Shown one piece after another: positions 22,025 through 31,026 of a stretch of 34,004 bases of DNA (the stretch's first letter is position 1; the number at the start of each line of letters is the position of its first letter). The DNA is from Flavobacterium sp. GTDB taxonomy: Bacteria; Bacteroidota; Bacteroidia; Flavobacteriales; Flavobacteriaceae. The notes under the pieces are model-generated. The model had not been told where the DNA came from, searched no databases, and worked only from the letters and a program-made list of their open reading frames with translations. The stretch is from assembly GCA_025351785.1 (NCBI GenBank), contig JANXVF010000088.1:1-34004 (forward strand), read 5' to 3'. A program made the translations under genes and the position numbers.

Positions 22025-23278
22025 ATGCAATTAAAACGCGTTGTTGTAACTGGTCTTGGAGCGATTACTCCCATAGGCAACTCTGTTGCAGAATATTGGG
22101 ACAGTTTAATAAACGGTAAAAGCGGTGCCGCCCCAATTACATATTACGATACCGAAAAGCATAAAACTAAATTTGCTTGTGAAGTAAAAAACTTCAACAT
22201 TGAAGATTATATGGACAGAAAAGAGTCCAGACGGTTAGATAAATTTGCACAATATGCTGTTGCAGCTAGCGATGAAGCTATTAAAGATGCTGGAATTACA
22301 CTCGAGAATTCAGATAAACACAGAATAGGAGTTATTTGGGGTGCTGGAATAGGAGGGTTAGAAACTTTTCAAAATGAAGTTATTTATTATGCTACTGGTG
22401 ACGGAACTCCAAAATTCAATCCATTTTTTATACCAAAAATGATTGCCGATATCGCACCAGCTCATATTTCTATGAGAAACGGATATATGGGTCCAAATTA
22501 TACAACTGTTTCTGCCTGTGCATCATCTGCAAATGCAATGATTGATGCTTTCAATTATATTAGACTAGGAATGTGTGATGTTATTGTGACAGGAGGTTCA
22601 GAAGCAGCAGTTACAATTGCTGGAATGGGAGGTTTTAACTCTATGCACGCATTATCAACCCGAAATGATAGTCCTGAAACAGCCTCTCGTCCTTTTGATG
22701 CAAATCGTGACGGATTTGTACTAGGTGAAGGCGCAGGTGCTTTAGTTCTTGAAGAATATGAACATGCTAAGGCAAGAGGTGCAGTTATATATTGTGAATT
22801 TGGTGGTGGTGGAATGTCATCTGATGCTTATCATTTAACAGCACCACATCCTGAAGGTATTGGTGTAATTGCTGTTATGGAAAACACACTTCGTGATGCA
22901 GGAATGCAACCAGAAATGGTAGATCACATAAATACGCACGGAACCTCAACACCGCTTGGTGATGTTGCAGAATTAAAAGCCATTAGCCATGTTTTTGGAA
23001 ATCATGCAAAAAACTTAAATATAAACTCAACAAAATCCATGACCGGGCATTTGCTTGGTGCGGCAGGAGCAATCGAAGCTATTGCATCAATTTTAGCCAT
23101 GAAAAATGGTATAGTTCCTCCTACTATTAATCATACAACCGTAGATGAAAATATTAACCCAGAGTTAAATTTAACTTTAAATAAATTTCAAAAACGAGAA
23201 ATTAATGTTGCTATGAGCAACACTTTCGGATTTGGTGGTCACAATGCCTGCGTTTTATTTAAAAAATTAGTTTCATAA
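22025..23278 (+). CDS. fabF: 3-oxoacyl-ACP synthase II
   Basis: A 417-residue condensing enzyme that adds malonyl-ACP carbon units to the growing acyl chain. The thiolase-fold triad is C165 (VSACASSANAM), H305 (INTHGTSTPLGD) and H342 (KSMTGHLLGAAGA), the Cys-His-His set of KAS I/II. K337 lies in NSTKSMTGH. Length matches FabF (about 413). Follows acpP after a terminator; precedes rnc by eight bases, so rnc is probably on the same transcript unless the hairpin at the start of rnc stops it. Confidence 0.97.
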   Translation: MQLKRVVVTGLGAITPIGNSVAEYWDSLINGKSGAAPITYYDTEKHKTKFACEVKNFNIEDYMDRKESRRLDKFAQYAVAASDEAIKDAGITLENSDKHRIGVIWGAGIGGLETFQNEVIYYATGDGTPKFNPFFIPKMIADIAPAHISMRNGYMGPNYTTVSACASSANAMIDAFNYIRLGMCDVIVTGGSEAAVTIAGMGGFNSMHALSTRNDSPETASRPFDANRDGFVLGEGAGALVLEEYEHAKARGAVIYCEFGGGGMSSDAYHLTAPHPEGIGVIAVMENTLRDAGMQPEMVDHINTHGTSTPLGDVAELKAISHVFGNHAKNLNINSTKSMTGHLLGAAGAIEAIASILAMKNGIVPPTINHTTVDENINPELNLTLNKFQKREINVAMSNTFGFGGHNACVLFKKLVS

Positions 23279-23286
23279 CCTTAATC

Positions 23287-24030
23287 ATGAGTTTATTAAA
23301 GAAAATATTTTCAAAAAAGTCCCGTTCTCAAGAAGGCGGGATTTTTTTTGAAACTATTGAAAAAATTATAGGCTTTACACCAGGAAATATCAAAACATAC
23401 GAAAAAGCATTTACGCATCGATCGTCAAATAAACTTGATGAAGACGGATTTGCGATGAATTATGAGCGTTTGGAATTTTTGGGAGATGCAATGTTAAGCT
23501 CAGTTATTGCTGCATTTTTGTATAACGAAGTTCCAACTGGTGATGAGGGATATCTAACCAAAATGCGTTCAAAAATTGTGAGTCGTGAACATTTAAATCA
23601 GTTAGGAAAAGATTTAAATTTAGTACAATTTGTTGAAAGTAAAGTTCAGGTGCAACATTTTGGAGATAATATACACGGGAACATTTTTGAAGCATTAGTT
23701 GGGGCAATATTTTTAGATAAAGGCTATAAAGGATGTTCAGATTTTATTAAAAGGAGAATCATAACACCGTTTGTTGATATTGCAAGACTAGAAGGAAAAG
23801 TAATTAGTTATAAAAGCTTGGTTATTGAATGGTGTCAGAAAGAAAAAAAACAATTTAATTTTTTAGTATTTGATGATAATGCAAACGACGGGCAACGATA
23901 TTTTGGAGTAAAATTGAGTATTGATGATAAGGTTATTTCCAAATCGAGAGCTACTTCAAAAAAGAAGGCTGAAGAAATTGCTGCAAAGAGAGCTTATTTT
24001 GCTTTTCAAGAAAAAATTAACACGAAATAA
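23287..24030 (+). CDS. rnc: Ribonuclease III
   Basis: A 247-residue endonuclease that cuts double-stranded RNA (rRNA maturation and mRNA regulation). The signature NYERLEFLGDAMLS holds the catalytic Glu and Asp; a second acidic pair is in NIFEALVGAIFLD. The last 70 residues are a double-stranded RNA binding domain (ISYKSLVIEWCQKEKK ... SRATSKKKAEEIAAKRAYF). The N-terminus is extended by a basic stretch (MSLLKKIFSKKSRSQEGG) whose coding sequence forms a strong terminator-like hairpin (23313-23349). Starts eight bases after fabF. RNase III genes are often autoregulated by hairpins in their leader; this one is inside the reading frame. Confidence 0.96.
   Translation: MSLLKKIFSKKSRSQEGGIFFETIEKIIGFTPGNIKTYEKAFTHRSSNKLDEDGFAMNYERLEFLGDAMLSSVIAAFLYNEVPTGDEGYLTKMRSKIVSREHLNQLGKDLNLVQFVESKVQVQHFGDNIHGNIFEALVGAIFLDKGYKGCSDFIKRRIITPFVDIARLEGKVISYKSLVIEWCQKEKKQFNFLVFDDNANDGQRYFGVKLSIDDKVISKSRATSKKKAEEIAAKRAYFAFQEKINTK
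23313..23349 (+). terminator. Terminator-like hairpin inside the 5' end of rnc
   Basis: AAAAAAGTCCCG pairs with CGGGATTTTTT (one G-T wobble, 12 bases on the left arm), and the loop TTCTCAAGAAGG can pair further as TTCT/AGAA. Eight T (23342-23349) follow the G/C part. It begins 35 bases after the fabF stop. It encodes residues 10-21 of RNase III. Confidence 0.6.
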
Positions 24031-24139
24031 ATTTAACAAATCACTACATCGTTTTCGTTCATAAAATAACTATTATCTAAGTATGTTGCTGTGTTTTGTA
24101 TCTTAATAATATTATATTTACAACATATTTTTTTTGATA

Positions 24140-24631
24140 ATGGCTTCTAAAACTAAAATTTATATAGACGAATTTGAAGAAGAAGATTACCATTTAATCG
24201 CAATTCATACCTCGTTAGAAGACTATCGATTAGCTTATTTTATTAATCAGTATCTTCCAGTAAATTTAAAAAAATGCGATATAGATTTACAGGTACAGGT
24301 AAAACAAGGAGAAACTCATTTTACCAGATTTATTTTTGATGATAAAGTTGAAGGAATTTCTTGGAATCTTATCGAAAACAAAAATGATGTTACAATTGTT
24401 AGAAACGATTTAATTGTAGATTTATTTTCACAAACAAAATCATTATTTTCTACTGTAACATACTTATTGTCAGAATATAAAAAAGTTAATTACTTTTTGA
24501 AGATTGATAATCTTAACGATAATTTTAAAATTTCAGAAATTGTTTCAGAAATTAATAAAATTGATAAAATTAAAATGGTTTATGCCATTGAAATAAATAC
24601 CATTAAAAATAAAAATAATTTAATTTTTTAA
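24140..24631 (+). CDS. IPExxxVDY-type protein of unknown function
   Basis: A 163-residue protein with no signal peptide, no membrane segment and no recognised enzyme motif. I match it to the flavobacterial IPExxxVDY family from its place just before pyk and from the text around residues 110-121 (LLSEYKKVNYFLKI), which corresponds to the family motif but with L-S-E for I-P-E and V-N-Y for V-D-Y, so this copy is a variant. The start is ATG 24140 (MASKTKIYIDEFEEEDYHL); a TTG two codons earlier is open but unlikely. It ends five bases before the pyk start, so both are on one transcript, which hints at a role linked to pyruvate kinase; this is inference only. Confidence 0.7.
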   Translation: MASKTKIYIDEFEEEDYHLIAIHTSLEDYRLAYFINQYLPVNLKKCDIDLQVQVKQGETHFTRFIFDDKVEGISWNLIENKNDVTIVRNDLIVDLFSQTKSLFSTVTYLLSEYKKVNYFLKIDNLNDNFKISEIVSEINKIDKIKMVYAIEINTIKNKNNLIF

Positions 24632-24636
24632 TACCA

Positions 24637-26067
24637 ATGTCAACAAACAAAAAGACTAAAATTGTAGCTACACTTGGACCAGCATGTAGTTCTAAAGAAG
24701 TAATTAAGGACATGATTGAAGCAGGAGTGAATGTATTTAGAATAAATTTTTCTCATGCTGATTACGAAGATGTAAGCGAAAGAATAGCAATAATTAGAGA
24801 GTTGAACGAGGAACATGGGTACACAACAGCAATTTTAGCCGATTTACAAGGACCAAAACTTCGTGTTGGCGTTATGAAAGAAGATGTAGTAGTAAACCCT
24901 GGCGATATAATAACTTTTCAAACGGCAGAGGATGTTCCTGGTACTGCAAGTAGAGTTTATATGAATTATAAGGAATTCCCTAGAGATGTAAATCCTGGAG
25001 AAAAAATTTTGTTAGATGACGGAAAGCTCATGTTTGAAGCACTAGAAACTAACCGAACTACTGAAGTAGTTTGTAAAGTGATTCAAGGCGGACCATTAAA
25101 ATCTAAAAAAGGTGTAAACTTACCAAATACCAAAGTATCGCTACCAGCACTCACAAAAAAAGATATAAAAGATGCGATTTTTGCTATAGAAAACAAAGTA
25201 GATTGGATGGCACTATCATTTGTTAGAACTCCAGAAGATTTGATTGAACTTCAAGAATTGATTGATAAACATTCTGATCATAAAATTCCAATTATTGCTA
25301 AAATTGAAAAACCAGAAGCGGTTGAAAATATTGATAAAATTGTAGCCTATTGTGATGGTCTAATGGTTGCCCGTGGAGATTTAGGTGTCGAAATCCCGGC
25401 TCACGAAGTACCATTGATACAAAAAAAATTAATTCTTAGAGCTAAAACAGCTCGAATTCCTGTAATTGTAGCCACACAAATGATGGAAACAATGATTACA
25501 AGTTTAACACCAACTCGTGCTGAGGTAAATGATGTTGCAAACTCGGTAATGGATGGTGCAGATGCGGTAATGTTATCTGGCGAAACATCGGTTGGTAATT
25601 ATCCAATTCAGGTTATAGAAAAAATGACTCAAATTATAGAAGCTGTCGAGGATTCGCCTTTAATTATTGTACCTCAAAATCCACCTCATGTGCGAACAAA
25701 GCGATTTATCACAAAATCTATTTGCTATCATGCCGCAACAATGGCAAACGATATTAAGGCAAAAGCAATTTCAACATTAACAAATAGTGGTTATACCGCT
25801 TTTCAAATTTCTGCATGGAGACCAAAAGCACATATTTTAGTGTATACTTCAAACAGACGTATTTTAACACAACTAAATTTACTTTGGGGCGTTAATGCCT
25901 TTTTTTACGACAAGTTCGTTAGTACAGATGATACGGTAGAAGACATAAATAAAATAGCAAAAAACAATGGTTATGTTAAAAAAGGAGATATGTTAATTAA
26001 TTTAGCCGCAATGCCAGTTGCTAATAAAGGAATGGTTAACACTTTGCGAATTTCTGAAATCGAATAA
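24637..26067 (+). CDS. pyk: Pyruvate kinase
   Basis: A 476-residue glycolytic enzyme that makes pyruvate and ATP from phosphoenolpyruvate and ADP. Family motifs in order: ATLGPACSSKEVIKDMIEAG, NFSHADYEDV, ADLQGPKLRVG, the active-site lysine region IPIIAKIEKPEAVENID, MVARGDLGVEIP, ATQMMETM, and SGETSVGNYP. The C-terminal regulatory domain is complete (STLTNSGYTAFQISAWRP). The upstream IPExxxVDY-type gene ends five bases before it. A terminator follows at 26083-26116. Confidence 0.97.
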   Translation: MSTNKKTKIVATLGPACSSKEVIKDMIEAGVNVFRINFSHADYEDVSERIAIIRELNEEHGYTTAILADLQGPKLRVGVMKEDVVVNPGDIITFQTAEDVPGTASRVYMNYKEFPRDVNPGEKILLDDGKLMFEALETNRTTEVVCKVIQGGPLKSKKGVNLPNTKVSLPALTKKDIKDAIFAIENKVDWMALSFVRTPEDLIELQELIDKHSDHKIPIIAKIEKPEAVENIDKIVAYCDGLMVARGDLGVEIPAHEVPLIQKKLILRAKTARIPVIVATQMMETMITSLTPTRAEVNDVANSVMDGADAVMLSGETSVGNYPIQVIEKMTQIIEAVEDSPLIIVPQNPPHVRTKRFITKSICYHAATMANDIKAKAISTLTNSGYTAFQISAWRPKAHILVYTSNRRILTQLNLLWGVNAFFYDKFVSTDDTVEDINKIAKNNGYVKKGDMLINLAAMPVANKGMVNTLRISEIE

Positions 26068-26082
26068 CTTTATTTTAAAGAT

Positions 26083-26116
26083 AAAAAATAGTCGAGTTTT
26101 ACTTGACTATTTTTTT
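26083..26116. terminator. Shared terminator between pyk and the PAS gene
   Basis: AAAAAATAGTCGAG / CTTGACTATTTTTT with a five-base loop (one G-T wobble). It has a T-run in both directions, and its right arm reaches into the stop codon of the PAS gene, so it probably ends both transcripts. Confidence 0.8.
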
Positions 26117-26630
26117 ATACAGCAATTTTTTCAAAGGCTATGAAGTTGGTAAGAGTACCATCATAATCAAAAATGGGATATCCTTTAATATGGCATTTAT
26201 ACAATGATCCATCTTTGCAATAATTCAAAATAATTTTGTCGAAAGGAAGTCTATCATTTACAGCAATACTAATTTCTTTTGAGATAATATCGCAAGTCAA
26301 TTTACCTTGAAACATTTTTGGAGAATTCCCTATTACTTCACTTGGAATATATCCATTCATATCAACAATATTCTTAGAAGCAAAAACAATTTTCAAATTT
26401 GCATCTGTTACTACAATAACCGTATCGTCTTGCAATTTTTCTTGAAAAGACCATTTTGTAGACCAATTATTCTGTTCTACTATTCTGTTCAACAAATTTG
26501 TATCTCCTAATGAGTTTTTTGTTTTGCTATAAAAAGTAGCATAAAAATCCCATGACATCAAAGGCAATCTATTGATTGATAGTTTACTAAAATAATTAGC
26601 CACAGCACTTTCATAAACATTAAATTCCAT
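26115..26630 (-). CDS. Single PAS-domain protein
   Basis: A 171-residue cytoplasmic protein whose C-terminal two thirds (about 60-168) is a PAS domain: VIVVTDANLKIVFASKN, MNGYIPSEVIGNSPKMFQG, then a helix and strands YCKDGSLYKCHIKGYPIFDYDG. The text around GNSPKMFQG aligns with the LOV photosensor motif GRNCRFLQG but with Pro in place of the reactive cysteine, so a flavin-cysteine photoadduct is not possible. No output domain is present; the N-terminal 60 residues are unassigned. A TACATTTG box lies 25-32 bases upstream. The signal it senses is unknown. Confidence 0.8.
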   Translation of the reverse strand: MEFNVYESAVANYFSKLSINRLPLMSWDFYATFYSKTKNSLGDTNLLNRIVEQNNWSTKWSFQEKLQDDTVIVVTDANLKIVFASKNIVDMNGYIPSEVIGNSPKMFQGKLTCDIISKEISIAVNDRLPFDKIILNYCKDGSLYKCHIKGYPIFDYDGTLTNFIAFEKIAV

Positions 26631-26654
26631 AATATAATTTTAGTGAATTTTTTG

Positions 26655-26662
26655 CAAATGTA
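26655..26662 (-). promoter_or_regulatory. TACATTTG -7 box of the PAS gene
   Basis: TACATTTG on the minus strand, leader about 20 bases. A TTTG lies 14 bases further upstream, shorter than the usual spacer. Confidence 0.5.
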
Positions 26663-26784
26663 AAATGATTTTAAATCAAAGTCAGCATTTGGTTTGAATT
26701 TAACTTTTGTTCAACTTAAATTTATATTTTTTCGGTAAATTTTTGTCAGACATATACTATTCTCAAAAATAAACGTTAACTAAA

Positions 26785-26829
26785 TCTAACAAACCGGAAA
26801 AACTTTTTAAAATAATTATCTTTGTTAGA
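26785..26829 (+). promoter_or_regulatory. Promoter and palindrome before the second SGNH gene
   Basis: The -7 box TATCTTTG is at 26817-26824. A perfect nine-base inverted repeat, TCTAACAAA (26785-26793) and TTTGTTAGA (26821-26829), flanks it with a 27-base gap; the right arm overlaps the TTTG of the box. The placement is operator-like. The leader to the ATG at 26897 is about 68 bases. Confidence 0.45.
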
Positions 26830-26896
26830 CCATAATTAGGTATCGAAATTCTAAAATAAACTTTCTTTTTTAAGTAAAATTTTTATCAATTAAAAT

Positions 26897-28126
26897 ATGT
26901 TTAAAATTAAATTTATTGTAATGCTGACTTTAATAACTGCATCTACATTTAGTTATGGACAAAAAATTGATAATAACATATTTTCAATACAAGACTCAAC
27001 CTACAATGATGTGGTAGATTTTTCTTCAAATTCAATTGAAAATACAAGTTCATTAAAACCCTTTTTAGAAAAATTATATAGAATAAAGTTTAACGAATCA
27101 AATGAAAAAGCAATAATAGTTCATTTAGGAGATTCTCACATTCAGGCAGATATGATGACCTCGCATATTAGAACTCAACTCCAAGATTATTTTGGAGATG
27201 CTGGGCGAGGAATGGTTTTTCCTTATCAACTAGCAAAATCTAATGCGCCATCTGATGTGATTTCAAATTCAAAAAATATTTGGAAGGGTAGCAGGATTAC
27301 TCGATTAGACACCACTATATCGAGAGGGATTTCTGGGTTTGTGATAAAATCGCAAAATATAAATCCCGAATTTAAACTTGAACTAAGGTCAATAAATGAA
27401 AAAAAAGCGTGTTTTGATAAAGTAAATCTATTTTTTGGAAAAAATACAAGCGAAATTTTATTAGATTATAATGAAAATGAGCAAGAAGATATTTGCTTAA
27501 ATTTGAATACAGATTATCTATCAATTAACTTAAAATCAGCAACATCGGGATTCAAAATTACATTTCCTGCAACAGATACCATTATGTTTTACGGAGTTTC
27601 ATTAGAAAAAAATAACCAAAAAGGAATACTATATCACGCTATTGGAGCAAACGGAGCAAAATATTCTGACTACAATAAAACAAATAATTTTTGGAAACAA
27701 CTTCCTAATTTAAAAGCAGATTGTTATATAATTTCTTTAGGAACAAATGAAGCACAAGATCAAAATTTATCAATTGATTTATTTTTATCCGATATTAAAA
27801 ATACGATCGATTTAATTAAAACTGCAACACCTCAAGCAACTATTGTTTTAGTTTCGCCTCCAATATCTTATTTCAAAAAAATTAAACCCAATGCTATTTT
27901 AGGCATAATGACAACAGTTATAAAAGATTTTTGTTATCAAAACAACCTTTGTTTTTGGGATTTATTTTCAGCTAGCAAAGGTTTAGATGGAGCTGTAAAA
28001 TGGAAATCTTCTCAATTATTACGCCCAGATTTAGTTCATTTTTCGAAGGAAGGATACCTTTTGCAGGGTGATTTGTTTTTAAATGCATTTTCTAAACTTT
28101 GGAATAATTTTTTACAAACAAAGTAG
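26897..28126 (+). CDS. Exported SGNH/GDSL-type hydrolase (second of its kind)
   Basis: A 409-residue secreted or periplasmic protein. Residues 1-22 (MFKIKFIVMLTLITASTFSYGQ) form a signal peptide. Block I is HLGDSHIQAD with nucleophile S80; the oxyanion block is ISLGTNEAQ; the Asp-His pair is D378 and H381 in DLVHFSKEGY. The stretch after the nucleophile (MMTSHIRTQLQDYFGDAGRG) parallels the corresponding part of the SGNH protein at 7487 (DVRELLQNYFGQQKGVG), so both belong to one family. There is no MBOAT next to this one. It may modify the same polymer as the 7487/8878 pair; that is inference. Confidence 0.85.
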   Translation: MFKIKFIVMLTLITASTFSYGQKIDNNIFSIQDSTYNDVVDFSSNSIENTSSLKPFLEKLYRIKFNESNEKAIIVHLGDSHIQADMMTSHIRTQLQDYFGDAGRGMVFPYQLAKSNAPSDVISNSKNIWKGSRITRLDTTISRGISGFVIKSQNINPEFKLELRSINEKKACFDKVNLFFGKNTSEILLDYNENEQEDICLNLNTDYLSINLKSATSGFKITFPATDTIMFYGVSLEKNNQKGILYHAIGANGAKYSDYNKTNNFWKQLPNLKADCYIISLGTNEAQDQNLSIDLFLSDIKNTIDLIKTATPQATIVLVSPPISYFKKIKPNAILGIMTTVIKDFCYQNNLCFWDLFSASKGLDGAVKWKSSQLLRPDLVHFSKEGYLLQGDLFLNAFSKLWNNFLQTK

Positions 28127-28174
28127 ATTGTAAAAATTTAACTTACTTACTATTATCAAATACTTAATCCTTTT

Positions 28175-28182
28175 TACCTTTG
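28175..28182 (+). promoter_or_regulatory. kbl: TACCTTTG -7 box of kbl
   Basis: TACCTTTG fits TAnnTTTG; leader about 28 bases. No clear TTG at 17-23 bases upstream. Confidence 0.55.
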
Positions 28183-28215
28183 TATTAATTTTATTAAAAT
28201 TCTTAACTATAAAAT

Positions 28216-29406
28216 ATGTACTCTAAACTTAAAGAACATCTTCAAAACGAATTAAATACAATAGAACAAAACGGTATTTATAAAAAAGAACGAATTATTA
28301 CTTCGCCTCAAGGTGCCGAAATTATAGTAAACGGAAAAACTGTTATAAATTTTTGTGCTAATAATTATTTAGGTTTATCCTCACATCCAGAAGTTGTTCA
28401 AGCAGCAAAAGACGCTTTAGATTCACATGGTTTTGGTATGTCATCGGTACGTTTTATTTGTGGAACTCAAGATATTCATAAAACATTAGAAAAAAAGATA
28501 GCCGACTTCTATGGAACAGAAGATACAATATTATATGCGGCCGCTTTTGATGCCAATGGTGGCGTTTTTGAACCATTACTAGGCGAAGAAGATTGTATTA
28601 TTTCTGATTCATTAAATCATGCTTCTATTATTGACGGTGTTCGTTTGTGTAAAGCAGCACGATACCGCTATGAAAATTCCAATATGGAGGATTTAGAAAA
28701 TCAATTGAAGAAAGCTAATGAAAATGGTCATCGTTTCAAATTAATTGTTACTGATGGAGTTTTCTCTATGGATGGATTAGTTGCGCCTTTAGATAAAATT
28801 TGTGATTTAGCCGATAAATATGACGCTTTAGTAATGGTTGACGAATGTCATGCTGCAGGATTTATTGGGGCTACTGGCAAAGGAACTCTTGAAGCAAAAG
28901 GAGTAATGGGAAGAGTAGACATTATTACAGGTACATTAGGAAAAGCACTAGGTGGAGCGATGGGTGGCTATACTACTGCAAAAAAAGAAATTATCGAAAT
29001 TTTACGTCAGCGATCACGACCTTATTTATTTTCTAATTCTTTAGCTCCTGCAATAGTAGGTGCATCGATAAAAGTGTTCGAAATATTAGAAAATGATACA
29101 ACATTGCGAGATAGGTTGGAATGGAATACAAATTACTTTAAAGAGGGCTTGCGAAAAGCAGGAATTGATTTCATAAACGGTGATTCTGCTATTGTTCCAG
29201 TGATGCTTTATGATGCTAAATTATCTCAAATTATGGCAGACGAACTTCTTAATCAGGGAATTTATGTAATTGGATTTTTCTATCCTGTCGTTCCAAAAGA
29301 TAAAGCTAGAATTCGGGTACAACTCTCAGCAGCACATACTAAAGAGCATTTAGATAAAGCAATAAATGCATTTACAGAAATCGGGAAAAAATTAAATGTG
29401 ATTTAA
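28216..29406 (+). CDS. kbl: Glycine C-acetyltransferase (2-amino-3-ketobutyrate CoA ligase)
   Basis: A 396-residue PLP enzyme of threonine breakdown that splits 2-amino-3-oxobutyrate with CoA into glycine and acetyl-CoA. The PLP lysine is K243 in [14 protein letters not shown]; the aspartate contacting the PLP ring nitrogen is in [11 protein letters not shown]-terminal [14 protein letters not shown] and [15 protein letters not shown] are family hallmarks. Length matches E. coli Kbl (398). Other alpha-oxoamine synthases (BioF, serine palmitoyltransferase) are less likely given these motifs, but threonine dehydrogenase is not seen nearby. Confidence 0.93.
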   Translation: MYSKLKEHLQNELNTIEQNGIYKKERIITSPQGAEIIVNGKTVINFCANNYLGLSSHPEVVQAAKDALDSHGFGMSSVRFICGTQDIHKTLEKKIADFYGTEDTILYAAAFDANGGVFEPLLGEEDCIISDSLNHASIIDGVRLCKAARYRYENSNMEDLENQLKKANENGHRFKLIVTDGVFSMDGLVAPLDKICDLADKYDALVMVDECHAAGFIGATGKGTLEAKGVMGRVDIITGTLGKALGGAMGGYTTAKKEIIEILRQRSRPYLFSNSLAPAIVGASIKVFEILENDTTLRDRLEWNTNYFKEGLRKAGIDFINGDSAIVPVMLYDAKLSQIMADELLNQGIYVIGFFYPVVPKDKARIRVQLSAAHTKEHLDKAINAFTEIGKKLNVI

Positions 29407-29490
29407 CTATCAAATGATCTGAAAGTCTCGAAAATGATTGCAGAATTTTCAAAAATGTTTACATAATTAATACATTTTAACATTTTGATT

Positions 29491-29520
29491 TTGTTATTAC
29501 ATTATTTCGTTTTACTTTTG
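29491..29520 (+). promoter_or_regulatory. Strong promoter of the OmpA gene (TTG-N19-TACTTTTG)
   Basis: TTG (29491-29493), a 19-base spacer and TACTTTTG (29513-29520): the complete Bacteroidota promoter pattern. It matches in form the ompA promoter described in Flavobacterium johnsoniae. The leader is about 32 bases. Confidence 0.75.
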
Positions 29521-29556
29521 CCACATTATATCTATATAATCTAACAACAATAAAGT

Positions 29557-30963
29557 ATGAAACATCTTAAAAAAGTATTAGTTGCTTTGATAATGTTTGC
29601 TGGAATTTCTTCGCAAGCACAAGACAGTAACAACAAATGGGCAATTTCGTTTGGAGCAAACGCAATTGATGGAGGCAGAGTAAGTGCTGCTTCAAAATTA
29701 GAAGATCAATTTTCACAATATTTTGATGCTCAGGACTATTGGAATATTATTCCTTCAGTTTCTGCTGTAAATGTATCTAGATATGTAGGAGATGGTTTTT
29801 CTTTTGGAGTAACAGGATCTGTAAACAAGATTACTAGATTTGTAGGTGAAAGATTGACAATACCTGGAAAATATCCTGTAACTAATCCTGGTGATTTATC
29901 TTATTATGCTGCAGATGCAGTTATTAAATATAGCTTTATGAACGCCATCAGATCCAAAGTAATTGATCCTTCTATTCATGTTGGTGGAGGTTATACTTGG
30001 TTAGGCGATGCTTCTGCTGGAACTGTAAATGGAGGTTTAGGATTAACATTATGGTTTACTGAAAATGTTGGTTTATCATTCCAATCTACATACAAACACT
30101 CATTCGATGATACACGTACACCAAATGTTGATGTTGCTTCACACATGCAACATTTTGCAGGGTTAACTTTCAAATTTGGTGCTAGCGATAGAGACGGAGA
30201 TGGAATATATGATAAAGATGATGCTTGTCCAGATGTTGCAGGTTTAAAAGAATTTAAAGGGTGTCCAGATACTGATAAAGACGGTATTGAAGATAGTAAA
30301 GATGCTTGTCCAGAAGAATTTGGTTTAGCTGAATTAAACGGTTGTCCTGATAAAGATGGCGACGGTATTGCTGATAAAGATGATGCTTGTCCAGATGTTT
30401 TTGGTCTAAAATCATTAAATGGTTGTCCTGATACTGACGGAGATGGTATAACCGATAAAGATGATAAATGTCCTACAGTTAAAGGTCCAAAAGAAAATGG
30501 TGGATGTCCTTGGCCAGATAGAGATGGAGATTCAGTTCTTGATAAAGATGATAAATGTCCAGATGTAAAAGGAACAGTTGCAAACAATGGTTGTCCTGAA
30601 GTTACTGACGAGGTAATGAAAAGACTAAACGACTATGCTAAAACTATATTATTTGATTCTGGTAAAGCTTCTTTCCAAAAACAAACATATCCAGTATTAG
30701 AGGCTATGGTAGCAATTTTGAAAGAATATCCTAACTCTACGTTCTCTCTAGAAGGTCATACTGATAGTGATGGTAAAGATGCAGCTAACTTAACTTTATC
30801 AGAAAACAGAGCAGGTGCAGTTAAAGATTATTTAATTGCTAACGGAATTTCTTCTTCAAGATTATCATCAAAAGGTTTCGGTGAGTCAATGCCAATTGAT
30901 TCTAATAAAACTAAAGCTGGTAAAGCTAATAATAGAAGAGTAGAAGTGAAATTGATGAAATAA
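29557..30963 (+). CDS. OmpA family outer-membrane protein with thrombospondin type 3 repeats
   Basis: A 468-residue outer-membrane protein tying the envelope to peptidoglycan. Residues 1-21 are a signal peptide ([21 protein letters not shown]). A beta-barrel domain (about 22-205) is followed by about five calcium-binding thrombospondin type 3 repeats ([16 protein letters not shown] and variants, about 208-345, each with paired cysteines). The C-terminal OmpA domain (about 350-468) includes [29 protein letters not shown] and [10 protein letters not shown], the peptidoglycan-binding motif. Strong promoter and strong terminator suggest a major envelope protein. Reverse-strand reading frames across the repeats are shadows. 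Confidence 0.95.
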   Translation: MKHLKKVLVALIMFAGISSQAQDSNNKWAISFGANAIDGGRVSAASKLEDQFSQYFDAQDYWNIIPSVSAVNVSRYVGDGFSFGVTGSVNKITRFVGERLTIPGKYPVTNPGDLSYYAADAVIKYSFMNAIRSKVIDPSIHVGGGYTWLGDASAGTVNGGLGLTLWFTENVGLSFQSTYKHSFDDTRTPNVDVASHMQHFAGLTFKFGASDRDGDGIYDKDDACPDVAGLKEFKGCPDTDKDGIEDSKDACPEEFGLAELNGCPDKDGDGIADKDDACPDVFGLKSLNGCPDTDGDGITDKDDKCPTVKGPKENGGCPWPDRDGDSVLDKDDKCPDVKGTVANNGCPEVTDEVMKRLNDYAKTILFDSGKASFQKQTYPVLEAMVAILKEYPNSTFSLEGHTDSDGKDAANLTLSENRAGAVKDYLIANGISSSRLSSKGFGESMPIDSNKTKAGKANNRRVEVKLMK

Positions 30964-30984
30964 TTTCTCTCAAAATATTTTAAG

Positions 30985-31012
30985 AAAACGTCTCGATTTA
31001 TCGAGACGTTTT
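30985..31012 (+). terminator. Rho-independent terminator of the OmpA gene
   Basis: Twelve perfect pairs AAAACGTCTCGA / TCGAGACGTTTT, four-base loop, followed by more T (31011-31015). Confidence 0.9.
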
Positions 31013-31026
31013 TTTATATTTATAAC

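Noticed and set aside
26115..26630. Blue-light LOV photoreceptor
   Set aside because: The cysteine of the LOV motif is replaced by proline, so the standard photochemistry cannot occur.
29991..30587. Reverse-strand reading frame of 198 codons over the OmpA gene
   Set aside because: It lies antisense to the thrombospondin type 3 repeats and its Ser/Pro/Leu-rich periodic protein is a by-product of the Asp/Gly-rich repeat codons.
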